8,002 nucleotides of DNA from Bacteroidales bacterium (GTDB lineage: Bacteria; Bacteroidota; Bacteroidia; Bacteroidales; UBA4417), in contig JANXXZ010000275.1 in the NCBI GenBank assembly GCA_025350385.1, positions 1-8,002 on the forward strand. The letters are read 5' to 3'. This document shows positions 1 to 7,018 of the stretch, in pieces. How positions within the stretch are numbered: position 1 is the stretch's first letter; each line of letters starts with the position of its first letter. The notes under the pieces are model-generated. The model was not told where the DNA came from. It did not search any database and saw only the letters and a program-made list of their open reading frames with translations. Made by a program: the position numbers and the translations under genes.

Positions 1-243
1 TTGGCGCCACTGGCTTCGCTGTATTTGTATGATCAGCGGTCGGTATCGCGGCATCGATCCTGGGCTATTTGACTGAAAGGATGAAGTTTGGCCGAGCGGC
101 TACGTCATTTTGCGCGTGTGCGTCGAAAATATTTTGAATGCGCGTAAAAGGCAGAAAGTAGGCACTGAACTCGCTGTGTGCGGCAAATTTCAGCGATTTT
201 TAGTCGCTCCGAAGCTTGGACTTTGAATATACAGCCGCGCGAT
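1..243. other. Non-coding or unresolved stretch downstream of the truncated symporter
   Basis: I can assign no gene here. By hand count it is about 50% GC, against 29% in the spacer at 4374-4499, and it is rich in CpG (about 24 in 243 bases). All three minus-strand frames that could continue the upstream symporter gene give no recognisable transporter tail. On the plus strand one frame (from base 3) reads as a hydrophobic segment followed by a basic end, stopping at about base 139, but it is interrupted by a TGA at 30-32 and has no visible start. A short hairpin (AGCGA/TCGCT, 192-208) is present without a T-tract. It may be the edge of a rearranged segment, a decayed gene end, or a mis-joined contig end. 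Confidence 0.5.
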
Positions 244-1791
244 CTAAATTAGTGAGCTGATGATTATTGTGAATATGAAACAGACCGACCAGGCATAAAT
301 GGCAGTCCAGAAACCCTGGGCCATACCACTCGGATATTCTACCAGATGTGCAATCCAGCCCCCCTTGCCTTCAGCTATGGTAAGACTGTAATGCAAGGCT
401 GCTGCTACAGTCCCGGCCAGCAGTCCGCAGAAGGCAGCGTTACCGGTGGTTCGTTTCCAGAACATCCCGAGCATAAAGGTGGCAAACAACGGCGCATTTA
501 CAAAGGCAAAAATGAGCTGCAGGAAATCCATGATGTTGTTAAAGTTGGCAGCTAGATAGGCAGCTCCGATACTTACCGCAACACCAAATATGGTTGCAAA
601 TTGTCCTACTTTCAGGTAGTGTGAATCCGGTTTTCCGGGCCGGATGTAGGATTGGTATATATCGTAAGTAAAAACAGTGTTAAAAGCCGTTACATTTCCG
701 GCCATACCGCTCATAAACGAAGCCATAAGCGCGGTTATTCCAAGTCCCAGCAGACCGGTCGGGTAATAGTGTACCAGCATAGATGGAATGATCATGTTAT
801 AGTCTGCCTGCCCTTTTTCGCCGATAAGAATTAACCCGTTCTCAGGCCTGCTCATGAGGGCGATAGCAATCATGCCCGGGACAATCACAAGAATGGGAAG
901 AAACATTTTCGGCAGTGCACCGATAAGAGGAGTGCGTCTTGCGGCTGACATGGAATTGGCGGCCATAGCTCTCTGAACTACTAAAAAGTTCGTACACCAG
1001 TAGCCAAAAGCAAGTACAAATCCCAGGCCCATGAACATTCCAAACCAGTCAACGCCCATCGGGTTGGTACCGGCCGATCCCAGGTATTTCCAGGTGCTGA
1101 TCCAGGTGCCTGCAGCATACCCTTTATGCGCAGCAACTTCATTCAGTTTCAGGGTAAGCCCATCCCATCCGCCGACATCCTGCAAGCCAATAATTACAAG
1201 CGGAAGAAATCCGATCACAATGAGAAAAAACTGCAGCACTTCATTGTATATCGCTGATTTTAATCCACCCAGATAGGTATATACAAGGACAATGACTGCA
1301 GAAGCTATGATACTGTAATGGAAATTCCAGTGAAGCATAACCTCCATTAACCGTGCAAGGGCATACATCGAAATCCCGGAGGCGAAAATGGTCATGATGG
1401 CAAATGAAAAAGCGTTGAAACCACGGGTTTTCTCATCGAACCTGAGTTTCAGGTATTCAGGAACTGAGCGGGCTTTGGAACCATAATAAAACGGCATCAT
1501 GAACAGCGCAAGGAAAATCATGGCGGGTATAGCGCCGATCAGGTAAAAGTGGGCGGTCATCAAACCGTACTTGGCTCCCGAAGCACCCATTCCGAATACT
1601 TCCAGTGCCCCGAGGTTGGCCGAGATGAAAGCCAGTCCGGTAATCCAGGAAGGAATGGATTTCCCTCCTTCAAGGAACTGGACGCTTGATTTCATATATT
1701 TCTTGAGCGCCCAGCCTATGCCAAGTACAAAAATAAAATAGATTGCCATGATGGCATAATCTATAAAACCCAGGGTAAAACTATCAGCCAT
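244..1791 (-). CDS. Sodium/solute symporter, SGLT/SLC5 type (probable Na+/glucose-galactose cotransporter), apparently C-terminally truncated
   Basis: This inner-membrane carrier of 515 residues would couple Na+ entry to uptake of a sugar such as galactose or glucose. It starts with a helix typical of the family (residues 8-28), followed by the conserved stretch around GLAFISANLGALEVFG (52-67), and carries the hallmark segment NVTAFNTVFTYDIYQ (366-380) in the helix that lines the Na+ site. About 13 hydrophobic helices can be picked out. The start ATG is the only sensible one, with no Shine-Dalgarno sequence. The protein ends inside or just after a hydrophobic helix (ending ISSLI). From memory, Bacteroidota relatives go on with a charged loop and one more helix, so some 35-50 residues seem to be missing. 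It lies 149 bp beyond the kinase gene and behind a terminator, so it probably has its own promoter, which I could not find. The exact sugar is inferred from the neighbours. Confidence 0.88.
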   Translation of the reverse strand: MADSFTLGFIDYAIMAIYFIFVLGIGWALKKYMKSSVQFLEGGKSIPSWITGLAFISANLGALEVFGMGASGAKYGLMTAHFYLIGAIPAMIFLALFMMPFYYGSKARSVPEYLKLRFDEKTRGFNAFSFAIMTIFASGISMYALARLMEVMLHWNFHYSIIASAVIVLVYTYLGGLKSAIYNEVLQFFLIVIGFLPLVIIGLQDVGGWDGLTLKLNEVAAHKGYAAGTWISTWKYLGSAGTNPMGVDWFGMFMGLGFVLAFGYWCTNFLVVQRAMAANSMSAARRTPLIGALPKMFLPILVIVPGMIAIALMSRPENGLILIGEKGQADYNMIIPSMLVHYYPTGLLGLGITALMASFMSGMAGNVTAFNTVFTYDIYQSYIRPGKPDSHYLKVGQFATIFGVAVSIGAAYLAANFNNIMDFLQLIFAFVNAPLFATFMLGMFWKRTTGNAAFCGLLAGTVAAALHYSLTIAEGKGGWIAHLVEYPSGMAQGFWTAIYAWSVCFIFTIIISSLI

Positions 1792-1874
1792 ATAGTTGAT
1801 TAAAAGTCAGTTGAGATCAGAATACGAATAAACCTTATCATTACCTGGTATTAATAAAAAACATCTAAACAGCG

Positions 1875-1925
1875 AAAAGAAAAAAGAGCAGTACAATTCA
1901 CGAAAACCGTCAACCGTACTGCTCT
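1875..1925 (-). terminator. Rho-independent terminator of the MFS transporter-kinase operon
   Basis: Read on the minus strand, a perfect 10-bp stem (AGAGCAGTAC at 1925-1916 with GTACTGCTCT at 1894-1885) is followed at once by a T-rich run (TTTTTCTTTT, interrupted by one C). It begins 16 bp past the stop of the kinase gene. The loop is long, 21 bases, and can fold a further 3-bp ACG/CGT helix. No T-run follows on the plus strand, so it acts in one direction. It should separate the symporter gene from the transcript above it. Confidence 0.87.
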
Positions 1926-1940
1926 ATTCACTTACTGAAA

Positions 1941-2969
1941 TTATTCGTTTTTTTTCTCCAGCTCTTTCCACACAAGAGCACTGGCGCCAATAATGGCAGC
2001 CGATCCTTCCCTGAGTTCCGAAGGAAGAATCTTTACTTTATTCCTGAAGATAGGAAGAAGATGACGTTCCATGCTGTCTTTTGTCGGTTTGAAAATATAT
2101 TCACCGGCTGCAATAGGTCCGCCAAATAAAAAGATAGCTTCAGGGCTCAGATGATGAACGGTATCAGCCAAACCGCGGCCCAATAATTCTCCCGAAACCT
2201 CAAATACCTCTTTAGCGATTGCATCGCCCTTCTCGGCAGCATCAAACACAATTTTGGAAGTCATATCATTGTAAGGAACCAGAGCAAGTTCGCTTTCGCC
2301 GTTGTTATATTTTGCAAGTAACTCATATACAGTGCGTTTTATGCCAGTAGCCGAACAATATGCTTCAAGGTGACCAATTCCTCCACATCCGCACAGACGC
2401 CCTCCGGGAACAATCGTAGTATGGCCCACCTCGCCGGCAAAACCGTCGGCGCCATAAACCAGGTCACCATTCACAATAATACCGCTGCCAAGCCCGGTTC
2501 CAAGAGTAATCATGACAAAATTCTTCATACCCTTTCCGCCCCCATAGATAAGTTCTCCTAAAGCAGCTGCATTGGCATCATTCGTCAACTTAACATGTTT
2601 GATGTGTGGAAATTCATCCTGGATTCGTTGTGCAAAATTGATCACACCTACAAAAGGAAGGTTTGGAGCATGCTCTATAGTTCCGCTGTAATAATTTCCA
2701 TTAGGAGCACCTATGCCTATGCCGACCACTTCAATATGGGGGTTAATCTTCATCACCGTCTCAATGGCAGCCTTTATTTCCAGGGTAAGCGCCGCAATGA
2801 AAGATAACATCAGCTCTTCCGACTTGATCTCACTCCCGGAAGGATTATCCTTTTTCTGAGGAGTTGGCAGCTGGGGTTTCTTATCGTAAAGCACATTCCC
2901 TTCCCTGTCAACAACTCCAATGGAAGTATTCGTTCCGCCTATATCGATTCCTAATGCTACTTGTTTCAT
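1941..2969 (-). CDS. ROK-family sugar kinase, probable glucokinase
   Basis: This cytoplasmic kinase of 342 residues would phosphorylate an imported hexose, most likely glucose to glucose 6-phosphate, with ATP. Visible are the N-terminal phosphate-binding loop GIDIGGTNTS (7-16), the sugar-binding and catalytic segment TNDANAAALGE (129-139, with Asp131 as the expected base), the second phosphate loop LGTGLGSG (156-163), and the ROK zinc-site region GEVGH...CGCGGIGHLEAYC (179-205). Expected zinc ligands are His183, Cys193 and Cys195; the fourth, normally Cys, is His200. It is slightly longer than many family members (about 300-330), with extra sequence near residues 32-55. The gene follows the MFS transporter gene by 27 bp, so the two are almost certainly co-transcribed, and a terminator follows. 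ROK kinases also include N-acetylmannosamine, allose and fructose kinases; the choice of glucose rests on the transporter beside it. No Shine-Dalgarno sequence is seen. Confidence 0.85.
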   Translation of the reverse strand: MKQVALGIDIGGTNTSIGVVDREGNVLYDKKPQLPTPQKKDNPSGSEIKSEELMLSFIAALTLEIKAAIETVMKINPHIEVVGIGIGAPNGNYYSGTIEHAPNLPFVGVINFAQRIQDEFPHIKHVKLTNDANAAALGELIYGGGKGMKNFVMITLGTGLGSGIIVNGDLVYGADGFAGEVGHTTIVPGGRLCGCGGIGHLEAYCSATGIKRTVYELLAKYNNGESELALVPYNDMTSKIVFDAAEKGDAIAKEVFEVSGELLGRGLADTVHHLSPEAIFLFGGPIAAGEYIFKPTKDSMERHLLPIFRNKVKILPSELREGSAAIIGASALVWKELEKKNE

Positions 2970-2996
2970 AATAATCTGATATTTTATCTAATTAAT

Positions 2997-4373
2997 TTAA
3001 ACTGAGCGCAGTTTACTTCCTTTAACTGCGTAAAAGAAGATGTACAGGTAACAAATTGCCGGAACAATAAATGCAAACGAATAACCGGATACATCGGCAA
3101 TTTTACCCATGATGAGGGGAATAATTGCGCCTCCGCAAATCAGCGTATTAATAATTCCTGAAGCAGTGCTTAGTTCACCCGGGTCAAGGTCTTTAACTGC
3201 CAGTGTAAAGATATTCGGGAACATGATTGAGTTGAACATTCCAATGGAAACCACGGTCCAAAGGGCAACATTGCCTGAAGTAAATGCAGTGACCAGCGCC
3301 AGTGTAGCTGCGACTACTGCAAATACAGCAAGCGACCGACCTGCGTTCCCTTTTCCGAGTTGCATCAGGATAAAATTCCCTACAGCAATTACCATGAATA
3401 TCAGGCCGATATTCCAGCTCCAGTTGGTTACAAATGAGCCGGAAACCAACGCAAGTACAAGAACCAAAGCAACATACATATATTTTCGGGTAACATTGGT
3501 CATATTGCTGAGCATGATTGAACCGAAGAAACGCCCAACCATAGCGCCACCCCAGTAGATAGCAACATATTTTCCGGCTACTTCAGGTGAAAGAGCTAAG
3601 GAAGAAGTTTTCAAATAATTAAGAATAAGTCCGCCGATTCCTACTTCTGCCCCCACATAAAAGAAAATTCCCAGCGCACCAAGAAGAACATGAGGATGAT
3701 TCCACACGCTCTTGCGTTGCTGAACAACTCCTCCTCCTACTTTAGGCAGTTTGATCATGTATATTGCGATAGCAACAAGAACAACAATTACTCCCATAAT
3801 AATGAAAGGTAAAGGCACCCTGTCCGCTGCAGCTAATCCCATTGCTTTGGTTATCAATTTATCATCTGATGGCAAATTCAATCCTGTAAATACAGCAATA
3901 GCAATTAGCCATGGAGCAATCATGGTAGCTATTGAATTTAGTGCCTGGGTTAAATTTAAACGACTTGAAGCAGATGATTCACTACCTAAGGCTGTAACAT
4001 AAGGATTAGCCGCAACTTGTAAGAATACAACACCAGTAGCTAGAATAAATGTAGCAAAAAGGAAAAGTGGAAAAGAAGGTAATTTTGCGGCAGGTAGAAA
4101 GATAAAACTGCCTATACCCATTAGTAATAAACCTGCTATCAATGTACTTTTATATCCAATCTTTTTAATCAATAATCCCGTTGGTATAGACATGATTGGA
4201 TAAGCTATAAAGAATGAAGCGGAAAGTAGTTGAGCTGCCGTCTCAGAAAGTCCAAATATGGCTTTCACTGGAGAATTTAATGTAATAATGAATGTGGTAG
4301 CAAATCCAAAAATGAAGAAGATGGATCCGAAAACGCTCATTCCCAGGCCATAGTTAGCATGTTTTTGTTCCAT
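2997..4373 (-). CDS. MFS sugar transporter of the FucP/GluP (fucose-glucose-galactose) family
   Basis: This is a 458-residue inner-membrane carrier with about 12 hydrophobic helices, expected to import glucose or galactose. Family marks are GLLIKKIGYKSTL (66-78) in the loop between helices 2 and 3, LQVAANPYVTALG (118-130), SRLNLTQALNS (137-147), and the C-terminal FPNIFTLAVKDL segment. The LQVAANP form resembles glucose/galactose carriers more than fucose carriers (ETAANP), as I recall them. An outer loop between helices 5 and 6 (roughly 164-185) carries a polar insertion. Two acids needed for proton coupling in E. coli FucP (Asp46, Glu135) align here with Ile30 and Gln119, so the driving force is uncertain. 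It heads the operon with the ROK kinase, which suits uptake followed by phosphorylation. A promoter-like octamer lies about 60 bp upstream; no Shine-Dalgarno sequence is seen. Confidence 0.87.
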   Translation of the reverse strand: MEQKHANYGLGMSVFGSIFFIFGFATTFIITLNSPVKAIFGLSETAAQLLSASFFIAYPIMSIPTGLLIKKIGYKSTLIAGLLLMGIGSFIFLPAAKLPSFPLFLFATFILATGVVFLQVAANPYVTALGSESSASSRLNLTQALNSIATMIAPWLIAIAVFTGLNLPSDDKLITKAMGLAAADRVPLPFIIMGVIVVLVAIAIYMIKLPKVGGGVVQQRKSVWNHPHVLLGALGIFFYVGAEVGIGGLILNYLKTSSLALSPEVAGKYVAIYWGGAMVGRFFGSIMLSNMTNVTRKYMYVALVLVLALVSGSFVTNWSWNIGLIFMVIAVGNFILMQLGKGNAGRSLAVFAVVAATLALVTAFTSGNVALWTVVSIGMFNSIMFPNIFTLAVKDLDPGELSTASGIINTLICGGAIIPLIMGKIADVSGYSFAFIVPAICYLYIFFYAVKGSKLRSV

Positions 4374-4431
4374 AATGCGTTTGTTTTACTGTTAATGATT
4401 ACTGTTTTATTTCAGGAAACTGTTAGATGAG

Positions 4432-4466
4432 CAAATGTAAGAAATTATCAATGCTATACTTTCAAA
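4432..4466 (-). promoter_or_regulatory. Putative promoter of the MFS transporter-kinase operon
   Basis: The minus strand reads TACATTTG at 4439-4432, an exact match to the Bacteroidota -7 consensus TAnnTTTG. A TTTG sits upstream at 4466-4463 as a candidate -33 element. The 23-bp spacing is a little longer than the usual 19-21. The start of transcription would fall near 4428, giving a leader of about 55 bases before the ATG. It lies in the AT-rich spacer after the glycosyltransferase gene, which supports separate transcription of the sugar operon. Confidence 0.45.
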
Positions 4467-4499
4467 AAACGAATGCTCTCAAAAAACAATTTTGACGCG

Positions 4500-5498
4500 T
4501 TAACAATTAGAAAGTAAGCCGGACTTCAGTATGATCGAATCAATACTGATATCAGAACACCTGAAGTGTTTTTCGGGACAATTTCTGTAACCGTGCAGGT
4601 TACATGGCCGGCAGGCTAATATTTCATCAACTTCAATAGTATGGGAGTTATCGGACAACGGTCCAAAACCAAATTCCGGAATGGTTGAGCAATAAATGAC
4701 AGTTATTGGCGCATTCATTGCTGATGCGAGGTGCACAGGCGCCGAATCATTGGCGAAGGTCATTTTAGCATTTTTAATCAGTTCTGCTGACTGCAGAAAA
4801 GTTAATTCTCCGGCCTTTATTTCGACCCTGTCACTATCAGTATTTCTCCTGATTTCTTCGCAAAGTTCGCGATCGGATGCTGAACCCAGCAGATAAATCT
4901 TGAAGGAAGACGGAAGTTGATCAATTAGTTCGCACCATTTATGTTCAGGTAATTGTTTGGTAAACCATACTGAGGCTGGAGCTATACAAATATATTGATC
5001 TGAGGTTGCTACCGATTCATAATCATTCCCGGATGGATAAAGCCTTGGTCTGATAAATTCTGTGTCCGTTACATGTTTCAATAAGGAAAGATTTCTTGAA
5101 ACTTCGTGGTTATGAAGATTATTTCGCACTATTTCATGTTTTGCTGAATGGGTGAACAAAAAAGACAGGGGATTTTTATCAAATCCTATCGTTATCCTGG
5201 CTCCAGACATGACGGTGATCAATCCGGTGGTAAAAAAACGCTGTACATTAATCACATAGTCATAGCGCCTTGATCTCACCAACTTCATCAGATGAAATAA
5301 GTTGAGGTATTTATGATGCTTTTTGTTAAATACTATCACCTCATTCAGGTAAGGATGATTGAAAAGCAAGGATTCATTCCCTTCTCGCAACAGGAAATCG
5401 ATAGCAGAATTAGGATATTTCTGCTTTATTTTTTCAATTAATGGTGTGGCTAATACCACATCACCGATAAAGGCTGTCTGGATTATCAGGATCTTCAT
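4500..5498 (-). CDS. Glycosyltransferase family 9, heptosyltransferase-like
   Basis: This is a 332-residue protein of the GT9 (GT-B fold) family, whose studied members WaaC and WaaF add heptose from ADP-heptose to the lipopolysaccharide core at the cytoplasmic face of the inner membrane. The N-terminal half shows MKILIIQTAFIGDVVLATPL (1-20), with Asp13 at the place of the catalytic base of WaaC. The donor-binding half shows APASVWFTKQLPEHKW (173-188, with Lys181) and TFANDSAPVHLASA (247-260, with Asp251). Near the C-terminus is a cysteine group, C296, C299, C307 and C314, spaced as in CxxC...C...C, which I recall from other Bacteroidota GT9 proteins; its role is unknown to me. The length is normal. 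It sits between galK and the sugar transporter with spacers of 140 and 126 bp, so a shared transcript is possible but not shown. The donor and acceptor sugars cannot be read from the sequence. Confidence 0.85.
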   Translation of the reverse strand: MKILIIQTAFIGDVVLATPLIEKIKQKYPNSAIDFLLREGNESLLFNHPYLNEVIVFNKKHHKYLNLFHLMKLVRSRRYDYVINVQRFFTTGLITVMSGARITIGFDKNPLSFLFTHSAKHEIVRNNLHNHEVSRNLSLLKHVTDTEFIRPRLYPSGNDYESVATSDQYICIAPASVWFTKQLPEHKWCELIDQLPSSFKIYLLGSASDRELCEEIRRNTDSDRVEIKAGELTFLQSAELIKNAKMTFANDSAPVHLASAMNAPITVIYCSTIPEFGFGPLSDNSHTIEVDEILACRPCNLHGYRNCPEKHFRCSDISIDSIILKSGLLSNC

Positions 5499-5574
5499 GA
5501 AAAATAATTATTGACTTCAGCGGTCATAAAATAAACAACATAAGAAATGATAAATTAAGGGGAAACAACATGCT

Positions 5575-5602
5575 AAAAGTCTTTCTAAGAAGACAAACTT
5601 TT
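5575..5602 (-). terminator. Possible weak hairpin terminator after galK
   Basis: The spacer between galK and the glycosyltransferase gene holds a nested inverted repeat: GTCTT (5579-5583) pairs with AAGAC (5590-5594), and outside a 4-base bulge AAAA pairs with TTTT. The stem is AT-rich, and the T-run that follows on the minus strand is short (four bases). It could reduce read-through from galK in either direction, but it is much weaker than the hairpin at 1875-1925. Confidence 0.25.
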
Positions 5603-5638
5603 CATCGAATTGCAGCTCTTTCGTTTTAAGGGAGCTAT

Positions 5639-6796
5639 CTACATCAAACTTCCTGCCCCATCACCCAATGAAGCAATGTAAAATTCGGCAGTAAGACCTG
5701 TATAATCCGTATAATACTCACCTACATCAGCAATGAAGTTATCTATACTCCCGTAGCGGACAATATTTACACTGCAACCACCAAACCCGGCGCCGGTCAT
5801 CCGGGCGCCCAGGACGCCATCCGCCAGTTGGGCATGACTTACAATAGTATCCAGTTCAAAACCGGTAACTTCATAATCTTCCTTCAATGATTGATGCGAC
5901 TGGTTCATTAACTGCCCGAAAGTCACCAGATCACCAAACCTGAGAGCCGATACAGCCTTTTTCACTCTTTCATTTTCGCTGATTACATGGTGTGCCCTGC
6001 GACGAATAGTCTCGTCAGGAATTAAATGCTGGTTTTCTATGAATTCCCGGAGGTTCATATCACTCAGATCGATCATCGGCCTGGCTTTTCGCAGGTCAGC
6101 AAGAGCTGCGCTGCATTCAGCCACCCGTTCATTGTATTTTGAGTCGGCCAGTTCCCTGCGTTTGTTGGTATTTGCAATAACAATTGAATATCCCTCAATA
6201 TCCATTGGGACAAGTTCATAGTTAAGAGTCCGGCAATTAAGGAAAATCGCCGAATTGGTTTTACCCATACCTATGGCAAACTGGTCCATTATGCCACAAT
6301 TCATCCCGACAAATTCATTTTCGGCTGCCCGACTCATTTTTACTATTTCAATCCGGTTTAATTCTGATTTTAACATTTCATCCAGCGCAACAGCAGTTAC
6401 TACTTCGATGGAGGCGGAAGATGATAAACCGGCGCCGTTGGGAATATCCCCTGAATAAAGCATATCAAAGCCTTTCATTGGGATTCCTCTTTTCAAAAAC
6501 TGATCAATAACACCCAGGGGATAGTTAACCCACTCATTTCCTTGCTTTTGTGTCGGTTGATCAAAGGTCACTTCCGCCCTGTATTCAAAATTTGTAGTTG
6601 CTAAACGAATGCTGTTTCCCCCATTGGAGCGAATCAACAGATAGGTGCCGAAACTTAGGGCACATGGCAAAACAAATCCACCGTTATAATCGGTATGTTC
6701 CCCAATCATATTCACCCTTCCTGGAGCGAAAAAAGTGGCTGGTTCACCTGTTTCATAAATATGCTTGAAAATCTCCTTCAATTTCACCGTATCCAT
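5639..6796 (-). CDS. galK: Galactokinase
   Basis: GalK phosphorylates alpha-D-galactose at C1 with ATP, the first committed step of the Leloir pathway, in the cytoplasm. The protein, 385 residues from the start chosen here, is a complete GHMP kinase: the galactose signature GRVNMIGEHTDYNGG (26-40, Arg27 being the conserved catalytic arginine), the ATP loop PNGAGLSSSAS (119-129), the catalytic aspartate in CGIMDQF (Asp171), and the C-terminal GARMTGAGFGGCS motif (330-342). The reading frame stays open upstream to an ATG at 6919, adding 41 residues. I prefer 6796 because AAGGGA lies 7 bases ahead of it, a TATCTTTG promoter octamer lies inside the extra stretch, the resulting length matches known galactokinases, and the extra residues resemble nothing in the family. 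No galT, galE or galM is in the window. It starts the minus-strand gene row and diverges from the propeller gene. Confidence 0.95.
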   Translation of the reverse strand: MDTVKLKEIFKHIYETGEPATFFAPGRVNMIGEHTDYNGGFVLPCALSFGTYLLIRSNGGNSIRLATTNFEYRAEVTFDQPTQKQGNEWVNYPLGVIDQFLKRGIPMKGFDMLYSGDIPNGAGLSSSASIEVVTAVALDEMLKSELNRIEIVKMSRAAENEFVGMNCGIMDQFAIGMGKTNSAIFLNCRTLNYELVPMDIEGYSIVIANTNKRRELADSKYNERVAECSAALADLRKARPMIDLSDMNLREFIENQHLIPDETIRRRAHHVISENERVKKAVSALRFGDLVTFGQLMNQSHQSLKEDYEVTGFELDTIVSHAQLADGVLGARMTGAGFGGCSVNIVRYGSIDNFIADVGEYYTDYTGLTAEFYIASLGDGAGSLM

Positions 6797-6802
6797 AAAT
6801 CG

Positions 6803-6808
6803 TCCCTT
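6803..6808 (-). promoter_or_regulatory. Shine-Dalgarno sequence that decides the galK start
   Basis: On the minus strand AAGGGA ends 6-7 bases before the ATG at 6796. It is the only good ribosome-binding sequence ahead of any of the five minus-strand genes, and nothing like it precedes the upstream in-frame ATG at 6919. This favours the shorter protein. Confidence 0.6.
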
Positions 6809-6820
6809 AATAACATGCTT

Positions 6821-6828
6821 CAAAGATA
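6821..6828 (-). promoter_or_regulatory. galK: Putative -7 promoter element of galK
   Basis: The minus strand reads TATCTTTG, an exact match to TAnnTTTG. Transcription would begin near 6817, leaving a leader of about 21 bases with a Shine-Dalgarno sequence in it, which fits the start at 6796. No TTTG lies 19-21 bp upstream (the nearest is 28 bp away, at 6860-6857), so the -33 half is missing or weak, as would suit a promoter that needs an activator. Confidence 0.45.
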
Positions 6829-7018
6829 GAAAGATTTCGCTCTTCAGTAAGCCTGCCAAAGATGGAATTATTTCCGTAAATGGCCAATTCGTATTCATTT
6901 TGAGTCTGAGGAATTCCATCAGGTATAAGCTTCATTCCGAAAAAAGCCTGTTTTATTCCTGATACGGATGTTTCATTCTTTTAGACCGGAATCATTAATC
7001 AGATTTTAAAAACTACTT

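Noticed and set aside
192..208. Hairpin AGCGA/TCGCT as a terminator for the symporter gene
   Set aside because: The stem is only 5 bp and no T-run follows it on the minus strand.
1792..1874. Promoter of the symporter gene in the spacer after the terminator
   Set aside because: I searched the minus strand for TAnnTTTG and found no convincing match, so no site is reported although a promoter is expected.
3109..3558. 149-codon plus-strand open frame opposite the MFS transporter gene
   Set aside because: It is the complement of a well-supported transporter sequence, is biased in composition accordingly (rich in Thr, Ile, Pro, Ala), and resembles no family.
5570..5629. 19-codon plus-strand frame (MLKVFLRRQTFHRIAALSF) with AAGGGG ahead of its ATG
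   Set aside because: It is very short, faces against all neighbours, has no clear promoter, and overlaps the weak hairpin; the purine run alone is not enough.
6934..6992. ATTCCG (6934-6939) and CGGAAT (6987-6992) as an operator or looping pair
   Set aside because: The match is only 6 bases across nearly 50 bp and does not extend on either side; expected by chance.
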